Of a DNA stretch of 54,835 nt, positions 48,012-54,754 are shown in pieces. The first letter of the stretch is position 1. The number at the start of each line of letters is the position of its first letter. Below the pieces are notes generated by a model, which was not told the origin of the DNA, did not search any database, and saw only the letters and a list, made by a program, of their open reading frames with translations. Position numbers and translations under genes: made by a program. The stretch comes from Reyranella soli (GTDB lineage Bacteria > Pseudomonadota > Alphaproteobacteria > Reyranellales > Reyranellaceae), in the NCBI RefSeq assembly GCF_007992495.1, contig NZ_BKAJ01000100.1, forward strand, positions 1 through 54,835, given 5' to 3'.

Positions 48012-49843
48012 TAGCCGAACAGCTGGCGGTCGGCGCAGTGCAGGTCTTTGGTGTCGTAGTAGGGCTTGGTCCAGCCGTCGCTCGTTGACAGGAACCAATG
48101 GGCCTGGGTGGCGGCATCCTTGAGCGATGCCGGCGGCGACTTCGGCGCCTTGACGCCGGCCTCCTTCGACTTGCTCTGGAAATTGTCGAGGAAGTTGAAG
48201 TGGTCGACCAGGCCCACCGCTTCGATGGCGAACACCGTGGCAACGTCCTGGTCGTGAATGGCGAGCAGGTTGTCGCCGTTCACCGTCTCGCCCTTGTTGG
48301 CGAGGTTCGACGAGCCGCAATAGACCACGGCATCCTTCGCGTTAAAGCCGCAGACGACGAACTTGTGATGGATCTGGTGCCTGCGGCCGCCGATGTTGGG
48401 GACCTGGTCGAACGGCGGCGGCAGGATCGTATGGACGGGCTTGCCGGTGACCAGCAGGCCCCGTTTGTGCCCCGGTGCGTAGAGGACGATGCCATCGGGG
48501 TTGTCGGAGATGCCGTAGCTGAAGATCTTCTCGTCGGCGTGGACCTTGTTCAACGTCGAATAGACGCTGCTCGAGCTCTTGGCGCCCATTTCCATGACGG
48601 CGAACAGCACGTTGCCGGAGGGCTTCTTGGCTTCCGCCTTCACCCGGTCCACCAGGCCGCCCATCACCTTGTCGGCGAACTCCTGGGTGTGCGGCGAGAA
48701 GGTGATGTCGGTCGAGGGAACGCCCTTGCCGTTGAAGGTGAAGGTCTTGCTGGCGAAGGAACTGCTGCGGAAGGCCGGCGCCTTCACCTGGTCCTTCCAC
48801 GACAGCTCGAAGACGTCCGAATAGGCCTTGGCGACGGTGCGATCGTCGTAGACCAGGACGTGGTTGGAGTTCACGTAGAGCCCCGTCACCGAGAAGTTGG
48901 TCGAGCCGGTGAGCACCGTGCGCGGGCCCTTGCCGTCGGAGACGATCAGGACCTTGTCGTGGGCATAGCGCCCGAAATGACCGCGCAGGATCGACTTCTT
49001 GGTCTTGTCGGCCGCCTTGAACATCTTCTCGAACGTGTCCTCGGGCGCCGTGCCGTCCTTGGCGTTGCTCTTGTGCAGGGCGGCGTTGTCGAGGATGACG
49101 CGGATGCGCCGCTGCTTGGCCAGGCCGAGCAGGGCGTTGGCGAAGTTGGGCTCGCTGAGGTCGTAGGCGAAGACATCGAGGTGCAGCGCCTTGTTGCCCG
49201 TGACCTCGTCGAGCATGTCGAAGATGCGATCCTGGGCGGTGAAGCCCAGCCACTCGTATTCCTGGTCGTAGGTGAAAGAGTCGCCCTTGGCGTTCTTGCC
49301 GGCCACCGCCTCGGTATCGAAGATCAGGCCGGACTTCGGCGGCTGCACCTTAACCGTCGGCCCGAAATGGTGGACGAAGGCCTGGCTCTGCGTGAAGCCG
49401 CGGGTGAAGCCGGTGGACAGGCTGCCCTTGGTGAACGGCTTCACCGGAACGTCGAGGGAAACACCGCGCTTGGGATCGATCGGCAGCATCGAGCCCGATG
49501 CGTTGAAGAAGCGCGGCGTCACCGTGTAGGTGTACGTGCCGTAGAACGGCTTCAGTCCCTGATGGACCGATCCCGGCACATGCAGCCAGCGGAACTTGTG
49601 GATCGGGGCGTTGAACGACGAATTGGCCGGCAGCTTGGGATCCTGGGCGTGGTCGCTGGGTTTCTCGTATTGCAGCTGGTTCTGCAGGTAGTAGGCGTCG
49701 CCCTTGGCCGGCTTGCATTGTATGGTGAAGCCGGCCAGGCCCTTGGCGTCGGCCTTGGAGAGGTTGAAGGCCAGAAGCGTCTTGGCGTCGCCGACATAGG
49801 CGTTGACCGTGAATGAGCCACTTTTCTTGGTGATGGTGGTCAT
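48011..49843 (-). CDS. Phospholipase D-like protein with two HKD-type motifs
   Basis: A 610-aa protein. The first HKD-type site is His295-x-Lys297 in YAHDKVLIVSDG with Asp303 and the GSTN (313-316) that follows. The second is His492-x-Lys494 in IHHKFVVCGF, followed by GSSN (510-513), but the usual Asp is missing from this copy. The N-terminal 190 residues (SFTVNAYVGDAKTLLAFNL, TYTYTVTPRFFNASG) look like a beta-sandwich unrelated to PLD. No signal peptide is visible. PLD-type enzymes cleave phosphodiesters in lipids or nucleic acids, usually with both motifs forming one site. It may be a lipase, a nuclease or a cardiolipin-synthase relative. The ATG at 49843 has GGAGGAAG directly upstream. It is divergent from the small exported gene at 49878. 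Confidence 0.8.
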   Translation of the reverse strand: MTTITKKSGSFTVNAYVGDAKTLLAFNLSKADAKGLAGFTIQCKPAKGDAYYLQNQLQYEKPSDHAQDPKLPANSSFNAPIHKFRWLHVPGSVHQGLKPFYGTYTYTVTPRFFNASGSMLPIDPKRGVSLDVPVKPFTKGSLSTGFTRGFTQSQAFVHHFGPTVKVQPPKSGLIFDTEAVAGKNAKGDSFTYDQEYEWLGFTAQDRIFDMLDEVTGNKALHLDVFAYDLSEPNFANALLGLAKQRRIRVILDNAALHKSNAKDGTAPEDTFEKMFKAADKTKKSILRGHFGRYAHDKVLIVSDGKGPRTVLTGSTNFSVTGLYVNSNHVLVYDDRTVAKAYSDVFELSWKDQVKAPAFRSSSFASKTFTFNGKGVPSTDITFSPHTQEFADKVMGGLVDRVKAEAKKPSGNVLFAVMEMGAKSSSSVYSTLNKVHADEKIFSYGISDNPDGIVLYAPGHKRGLLVTGKPVHTILPPPFDQVPNIGGRRHQIHHKFVVCGFNAKDAVVYCGSSNLANKGETVNGDNLLAIHDQDVATVFAIEAVGLVDHFNFLDNFQSKSKEAGVKAPKSPPASLKDAATQAHWFLSTSDGWTKPYYDTKDLHCADRQLFG

Positions 49844-49877
49844 GTCTTCCTCCGGGCTGTCAGGGAATAATAAACCC

Positions 49878-50168
49878 ATGGTTGTGACAGGAACGTGCCA
49901 AAGGTCACGTTGGGCAGGCGCCCTGTGCCTCGTCCTTGTGTGCTGCGGGACTTCAGTCGGTGCGCAAACCGCCGCCCGACCGGCTGCCACGTCCAGCCCC
50001 TCACTGGCCGGCAGTGCCAGCGTGAAGACCCATCTGCAATCTCTGCACTACGGCAATGTCCAGGACCTGCGCCGCGGACCCGACGGCCAATGGACCGGCC
50101 GGGCGACGCAGAACGGCGTCGAGAAGCAGGTGACGGTCGGCCCCAAGGGCACGGTAACGGCCCGTTAG
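49878..50168 (+). CDS. Small exported PepSY-like protein (paralogue 3 of 3)
   Basis: A 96-aa protein. The signal sequence begins at the ATG at 49878: MVVTGTCQRSRW then the hydrophobic core AGALCLVLVCCGTSVGAQ. After a short Ala/Ser linker the PepSY-like unit is SVKTHLQSLHYGNVQDLRRG, PDGQWTGRATQNGVEKQV and TVGPKGTVTAR, the same helix-Y-V-L and D-G-x-W layout as the proteins at 32377 and 45106. Cysteines in the signal core do not form a lipobox. It is divergent from the PLD-like gene by 34 bases and ends 4 bases before repeat cluster E. The function is unknown. Confidence 0.72.
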   Translation: MVVTGTCQRSRWAGALCLVLVCCGTSVGAQTAARPAATSSPSLAGSASVKTHLQSLHYGNVQDLRRGPDGQWTGRATQNGVEKQVTVGPKGTVTAR

Positions 50169-50171
50169 TTC

Positions 50172-50301
50172 TCATTGGACCGCGGGCCTCCAGGCCCGCT
50201 CATGCTCATGCTCTTCCGGACCGCGAGCCTCCGGCTCGCTCATGCCGGAGGCTCGCGGTCCGGAAGACTCTGAGCGGGCCTGGAGGCCCGCGGTCCAATG
50301 A
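50172..50301. repeat. Cluster E of the variable-stem hairpin repeat (nested palindrome)
   Basis: A 130-base nested palindrome that fills the gap between two convergent genes. The outer arms (50172-50202 and 50271-50301) are 31 bases and perfectly complementary; they contain stem GCGGGCC/GGCCCGC and begin with TCATTGGACC instead of CTTCCGGACC. The inner arms (50213-50235 and 50244-50266) are 23 bases and also perfect. They carry one complete unit with stem GCGAGCC/GGCTCGC, and a partner truncated within the stem. Confidence 0.88.
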
Positions 50302-50304
50302 AGC

Positions 50305-51336
50305 CTAGCTCAATTCCTTGCGCACGATCGCCGCACCCTCGGCGAGGGCCTTTAGCTTGCCGAAGGCGGTGGCGCGCGGGAGGTACTTCATGCCGCAATC
50401 GGGAGCGGGGAGGAGCTTGTCGGGCGGCAGATGTTTCAGGCCGGCGCGGATGCGATCGGCGACCTTCTGCGGCGTCTCGATCTCGGGATCGTTGAGGTCG
50501 ATCACGCCCAGCATCACCTTCTTCGGTGCGAGGTCCTTCAGCACGCCGAGATCGAGCTTGGGCTGCGCCGATTCGATCGAGATCTGCTGGGCGATCGAGT
50601 CCGCGAGCTGCGGCAGGAAGGAATAGCCCGTCGGCTTCCCGCCGGTGACGACGGCGGCATAGCCGAAGCAGAGATGCACGACCGTCGGCACCTTGATGTC
50701 CCTGAGCGCGCGGTCGATCACCTTCACGGCGTAGCGCTTGGCCTCTTCGGGGTTGTTGCGCAGCCACGGCTCGTCGAGCTGGATGACGTCGGCGCCGGCC
50801 TTGACCAGCTCATGCGCCTCCTCGTTCACCGCCGCGGCGTAGTCCATGCACATCGCCTCGGCGTCCCTGTAGAATTCGTCCTTGACCTGCTGGCCCATGG
50901 TGAACGGGCCGGGCAGGGTGATCTTGGCGAGCCTGTCGGTATTGGCGCGCAGGAACTGCATGTCGCGCAGCTCCACCGGCCCGGTGCGCCGGATCTTGCC
51001 GACCACGCGCGGCACAGGCGTCTTCTGGCCGCGGTTGTTCACGATCTCGGCCGGATGCTCGTCGTCGATGCCGCTGAGCGCGGTGGCAAAGCGGTTGGAG
51101 TAGCTCTCCCGCCGCATCTCGCCGTCGGTCACGATGTCGATGCCGGCGCGCTCCATGTCGCGGATGGCGATCAGGGTCGCGTCGTCCTGGGCCTGCTCGA
51201 GGAACGTCTCGGGCACGCGCCAGATCTCACGCATGCGCGTGCGCGGCACGACCTTGCTCAGCATCTTGCGATCGACCAGCCAGTCGGGTTGCGGATAGGA
51301 GCCGACGACGGTGGTCTGGAGGAGGACGTCTGACAT
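50305..51336 (-). CDS. Cobalamin-independent methionine synthase II-like methyltransferase
   Basis: A 343-aa MetE C-terminal-type barrel enzyme. The zinc ligands are all visible: His221 and Cys223 in VHLCFG, Glu255 in ISIESAQ and Cys314 in PAPDCGMKY. Other family features are TTVVGSYPQP at the N-terminus, TDGEMRRESY (70-79) and VIQLDEPWL. It lacks the N-terminal half of MetE. Family II proteins of this length act as methyltransferases on alternative donors, or in methionine salvage, but their substrates are mostly unknown. The start is ATG 51336 (a GTG at 51342 is less supported). It is followed upstream in the operon by a Bug protein gene only 6 bases away, the second MetE-like plus Bug association in this window. 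Confidence 0.9.
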   Translation of the reverse strand: MSDVLLQTTVVGSYPQPDWLVDRKMLSKVVPRTRMREIWRVPETFLEQAQDDATLIAIRDMERAGIDIVTDGEMRRESYSNRFATALSGIDDEHPAEIVNNRGQKTPVPRVVGKIRRTGPVELRDMQFLRANTDRLAKITLPGPFTMGQQVKDEFYRDAEAMCMDYAAAVNEEAHELVKAGADVIQLDEPWLRNNPEEAKRYAVKVIDRALRDIKVPTVVHLCFGYAAVVTGGKPTGYSFLPQLADSIAQQISIESAQPKLDLGVLKDLAPKKVMLGVIDLNDPEIETPQKVADRIRAGLKHLPPDKLLPAPDCGMKYLPRATAFGKLKALAEGAAIVRKELS

Positions 51337-51342
51337 TTTCAC

Positions 51343-52302
51343 CTACTGCAGCTTGATCTCGGCCTTCTTGGCCAGGTCGATGTTTTCCTTGATCTCGGCC
51401 ACGACGATCTTGTCGAACTCGGCGGGCGTCGTCGGCGCGGGATCGGTGCCAAGCGCCTGCAGGCGCTCCTTCACCTCGGGGTTGTCGAGCGCCTTCCTGA
51501 CTTCGGCATTGAGCTTGTCGATCACCGCCGGTGGCGTGCCGGCCGGCGCGAACAATCCGACCCAGAAATTGTAGCCGCTGTCCTTGAAGCCCTGTTCCTC
51601 GGTCGTCGGCAGGTCGGGCAGCACCGACGAGCGCTTGGGGCTGCCGTTGGCCAGGGCCACGACCCGGCCGTCCTTGATCATCGGCAGTGCCGCGATCACC
51701 GGGCAGAAGTAGATGTCGGTACGGCCGTTCATCGTGTCGCTGAGCGCCTCGGGTGTGCCCTTGTAGGGCACGTGCACGGTGTCGATGTCGGCCGCGAGCT
51801 TGAACTTCTCGGCGTTCATGTGCGTGCCGCTGCCCGTGCCGGCCGTGGCGTAGGTGAGCTTGCCGGGCGCCGCCTTGGCCGCGTTCACGTAGTCATTGGC
51901 CGTCTTCCAGCCCTTGGACGGTGAGGCCACCATGATGTTGGGCTGCACCGCGAGCAGGGTGACGGCCGGCAGGTCCTTGGCCGTGTCGAAGGTCATGTTG
52001 GGATAGATCGCCGGATTGACCGTGTGCGCCGAGGAATTGGCGAGCAGCGTGTATCCGTCGGGGGCAGACTTGGCGACCTGGCCAGCGCCGATCGTGCCGC
52101 CGGCGCCCGGCTTGTTCTCGACGATGACCGTCTGGCCCAGGTTCTTGGTCATGGCGGCTGCCACGGCGCGGGCGACCACATCGGTGGCGCTGCCCGGCGT
52201 GAAGGGAACGATGATGTGGATCGGCTTGTCGGGGAAATTCTGCGCCGAAGCTGGCAGGGCGAAGAGCGCCGATGCCAGTGCTAATGCGATCAGACGTTTC
52301 AT
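51343..52302 (-). CDS. Bug/TctC-family solute-binding protein
   Basis: A 319-aa periplasmic binding protein with a Sec signal peptide (MKRLIALALASALFALPASA, cleavage after ASA). Family blocks are PIHIIVPFTPGSATDVVARAVA, VIVENKPGAGGTIGAGQVAKSAPDGYTLL, YATAGTGSGTHMNAEKFKL and HVPYKGTPEALSDTMNGRTDIYF. It is 19 bases downstream of the amidohydrolase at 52322 and 6 bases upstream of the MetE-like gene, all leftward, so the three form a likely operon. The bound ligand is not predictable. No TctA or TctB gene is in the window. Confidence 0.94.
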   Translation of the reverse strand: MKRLIALALASALFALPASAQNFPDKPIHIIVPFTPGSATDVVARAVAAAMTKNLGQTVIVENKPGAGGTIGAGQVAKSAPDGYTLLANSSAHTVNPAIYPNMTFDTAKDLPAVTLLAVQPNIMVASPSKGWKTANDYVNAAKAAPGKLTYATAGTGSGTHMNAEKFKLAADIDTVHVPYKGTPEALSDTMNGRTDIYFCPVIAALPMIKDGRVVALANGSPKRSSVLPDLPTTEEQGFKDSGYNFWVGLFAPAGTPPAVIDKLNAEVRKALDNPEVKERLQALGTDPAPTTPAEFDKIVVAEIKENIDLAKKAEIKLQ

Positions 52303-52321
52303 GGATTTCCCTCCCTGTATT

Positions 52322-53692
52322 TTATGTCGCCGCTATTTCGCGACTGACGCTCTTTATGTTTAGCCTCGACAGAATTCGTTCGCCCGACGCCGCCAGCCTG
52401 GCGCGCACACCTGAAAGATCGGGCCGCGCCAGCTTACCATCGCGCTTGGCGAAGCGGCCGGCAACCAGGACGTCACGCATGCGGGCGCCGGAACCCTGCA
52501 TGACCACGGACGCAACCGCATCATGCACCGGCCACATGGCGAGCGGGCCGAGCGACATGACGGCAATGTCGGCCTGCTTGCCGGGCGCCAGGGAGCCGAT
52601 GCGATCGGCCATGCCCAGCATTGCCGCCCCACGCGCGGTGACCCAGTCGAACGCCTCCGCCGCCGGCACCGTGGAGGTGGCGGGGATGCCGCCGCTTCGG
52701 GCACGTTCCGCCGCGTTGTCCAGCGCGCGCTGCGAGGCGAGCGCCATGCGCGCCACGGTGAACATGTCGCCGCTCACCGCCGATTCGAGGTCGACGCCGA
52801 CCGAGGGGCCGGCGCCCAGCGCGCGCAGGCGGCCGGTGATGGGATGGCCGTGACCCTGCGCCATCTCATTCTCGGGCGTGATCGAGAAGCTGACGCCGAG
52901 GTCGACGAAGGCCCTGAGCTGCTCGTCGGTGAGGTTGTTGCCGTGCACGATGTTGATGTGTGGGCCGACCAGGCCGCGCTGCATCAGGGTTTCCCAGCCG
53001 CCGGGCGTCTTCGCCTCGCCGCCGCCTTGGTGCATGGAGGCGACCAGGCCGAGTTCCTTGGCCAGCGCGAAATCGTGGTCGCTGACTTCGAGCGTGGAGT
53101 AGTGCGGGCCGAGCACGGCCATGCCGAGGGTCACCAGGGCCTGGCGGTCGGACAACGGGCCCTTCAGCAGCCGCTCGACCTCCTTGCGCGGGTGAGGGAC
53201 CTCCGAGAAGTGCGGCTCGCCGGGCTTGGGATCGGGCTTGGGTGAGCCGTGGAAGAAGGCGGCGCGGATGCCCGACTCTTTCAGGCCGGCGATGCCGGCG
53301 TCGGTGTGCTCAGGCGTCGGATTGTTGTGGCACCAGTCGACCAGCGTGGTGACGCCGTGGTCGAGCTGGTTCAGCGCCCCGGCCAGGGTGGCGATGTGGA
53401 TGTCCTCGGGCGTGAACACCGTGGCGAGGCCGGCATGGACGTGGCGGAAATACTCCAGCAGCGTCCAGTTGGCCGCGACCGAGCGCAGCGCCGTCTGCCA
53501 GGTGTGCATATGGGCGTTGACCAGCCCCGGCAGCACGAAGTGCCCGCTGCAGTCGACCGTCTCGGCACCGGCCTGCAGCGAGGGCGCGATGGCGGCGATG
53601 CGGTCCCCGTCGACCAGCACGTCACCCTTCGGCAGCACGCCAAGCGTGGCGTCCTGCGTGACGACGATGCCGGATTTGAGGAGGAGCTTCAT
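52322..53692 (-). CDS. Amidohydrolase (SsnA/TrzN/cytosine deaminase-like)
   Basis: A 456-aa metal-dependent hydrolase of the ATZ/TRZ-type group, which deaminates or dechlorinates heterocycles. The metal site includes His61-x-His63 in NAHMHTWQ, His221 in SMHQGGG, His250 in IVHGNN and Asp301 in GVDLESA. The N-terminal beta-domain (LLLKSGIVVTQDATLGVLPKGDVLVDGDRIAAIAP) and the C-terminal strand block (GSLAPGKQADIAVMSLGPLAM) are normal. The ATG at 53692 is not preceded by a clear ribosome site; a half-copy of the hairpin repeat lies immediately upstream (53693-53708), so its promoter or start may have been altered by insertion. It is probably the first gene of the amidohydrolase-Bug-MetE-like operon. 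Confidence 0.9.
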   Translation of the reverse strand: MKLLLKSGIVVTQDATLGVLPKGDVLVDGDRIAAIAPSLQAGAETVDCSGHFVLPGLVNAHMHTWQTALRSVAANWTLLEYFRHVHAGLATVFTPEDIHIATLAGALNQLDHGVTTLVDWCHNNPTPEHTDAGIAGLKESGIRAAFFHGSPKPDPKPGEPHFSEVPHPRKEVERLLKGPLSDRQALVTLGMAVLGPHYSTLEVSDHDFALAKELGLVASMHQGGGEAKTPGGWETLMQRGLVGPHINIVHGNNLTDEQLRAFVDLGVSFSITPENEMAQGHGHPITGRLRALGAGPSVGVDLESAVSGDMFTVARMALASQRALDNAAERARSGGIPATSTVPAAEAFDWVTARGAAMLGMADRIGSLAPGKQADIAVMSLGPLAMWPVHDAVASVVMQGSGARMRDVLVAGRFAKRDGKLARPDLSGVRARLAASGERILSRLNIKSVSREIAAT

Positions 53693-53708
53693 CGGAGCGC
53701 GGACCTCC
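53693..53708 (+). repeat. Half-copy of the variable-stem hairpin repeat
   Basis: CGGAGCGCGGACCTCC is the outer half of a unit with stem arm GCGGACC and the CCGGAGC-type flank, the same subtype as the outer units of cluster B. The second arm is lost. It abuts the ATG of the amidohydrolase (53692), inside the region where the ribosome binding site would be. Confidence 0.7.
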
Positions 53709-53714
53709 GCCATT

Positions 53715-53743
53715 TGTCATCCTGAGCGTAGCGAAGGATGACA
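53715..53743. repeat. Short palindromic repeat of the TGTCATCC family
   Basis: TGTCATCCT (53715-53723) and AGGATGACA (53735-53743) form a 9-bp perfect stem with an 11-base loop. It resembles the longer palindrome at 43189-43262 and belongs to a repeat class seen widely in bacteria, whose translated form reads CHPERSEG. It lies between the stop of the hydroxyisobutyrate-dehydrogenase-like gene (53753) and the amidohydrolase start. Confidence 0.75.
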
Positions 53744-53752
53744 CCTTCGCTG

Positions 53753-54679
53753 TCACAGCCCATCGCCGACCTTCACATTCTCCGCCTCGAGCTTCATGCC
53801 GGCCGAACGCGCCAGCTCCAGCAGCAGCACGGAGAAATCGATATCGCCTGGATACTGGTGTGCCAGCGAAGCGATGCTGTCGCGCGTCACCGACGCGGTC
53901 GGCATGACGACGCCGAACTGCTTGGCCGCGCCGATGCCCAGCTCCATGTCCTTCAGCAGGAGCTTGGGCGTGAAGGTGGTGGTGAAGTCGAGATTGACCA
54001 GCGCCGGCGTCTTGTAGCGCGTGTACATCGATCCGAGCACACTCTGGTTGATCGATTCCAAAAAGACATGCCGCGCGATGCCGGCCTTCTCGGCCATCAG
54101 CGTGATCTCGCACAACGACTGGATGATGACGCCGAACATGGTGTTGTGGGCGATCTTCCAGACGCGTGAGAGCTCGCCTTCGCCGACATACATCGCCGCC
54201 CGGCCCAGCGCCGCCAGCAGCGGCTGCACCGCGTCGTATTCGGCCTTGGGGCCGGACGCCACCACCAGGAGCTTGCCTGCCTTGGCGACCTTGGCGTTGC
54301 CCGACACCGGCGCGCTCAAATAGGCGACGCCCACGTCGGTCAGGCCCTTGCGGATCTCGGCCGAGCCCGTGTCGGAGATCGACGACATGTCGACCACGCG
54401 CTTGGGCCGCGCGTTCCCGCTCAGCACGCCGCCGGCGCCAAACAGGATGTCCTTCAGGTCGTCGGTGGTCGAGACCATGGTGAAGACGGTGGCGCAGTGC
54501 GCCATCGCCGCCTTGTCGGTCACGACCTCGGCGCCGATCTGGGCCAAAGGATCGGCCTTCGACGCCGTGCGGTTCCATACCGAAAGCCCGTGTCCCGCCT
54601 TCACCAGCCGGGCCGCCATGGCCTCGCCCATGCGGCCAAGCCCGATCCAGCCGATGTCGTGGGATGCCTTGCTGCTCAT
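53753..54679 (-). CDS. 3-hydroxyisobutyrate dehydrogenase-family oxidoreductase
   Basis: A 308-aa beta-hydroxyacid dehydrogenase. The Rossmann motif is IGWIGLGRMGEAMAARL at residues 9-25, and SVWNRTASK follows the second strand; the Asn-Arg suggests NADP. LSAPVSGNAKVAKAGKLLVVASG is the substrate-binding SGG-type block. The catalytic Lys is in RVWKIAHNTM, and PTASVTRDSIASLAHQYPGDIDFS ends the helical C-domain. The start is ATG 54679 with GGAG ten bases upstream; the long upstream frame comes from repeat cluster G. Likely reaction: oxidation of a 3-hydroxy acid to a semialdehyde. It lies upstream of the amidohydrolase-Bug-MetE-like genes in the same orientation and may share their pathway. Confidence 0.93.
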   Translation of the reverse strand: MSSKASHDIGWIGLGRMGEAMAARLVKAGHGLSVWNRTASKADPLAQIGAEVVTDKAAMAHCATVFTMVSTTDDLKDILFGAGGVLSGNARPKRVVDMSSISDTGSAEIRKGLTDVGVAYLSAPVSGNAKVAKAGKLLVVASGPKAEYDAVQPLLAALGRAAMYVGEGELSRVWKIAHNTMFGVIIQSLCEITLMAEKAGIARHVFLESINQSVLGSMYTRYKTPALVNLDFTTTFTPKLLLKDMELGIGAAKQFGVVMPTASVTRDSIASLAHQYPGDIDFSVLLLELARSAGMKLEAENVKVGDGL

Positions 54680-54754
54680 GAGTCGGAAACTCCGCGCCTG
54701 TCCTGGATTGCGATTCGCGGCGCAGTTTGCGAGGCGATCAGGCGGCTGTCCATC

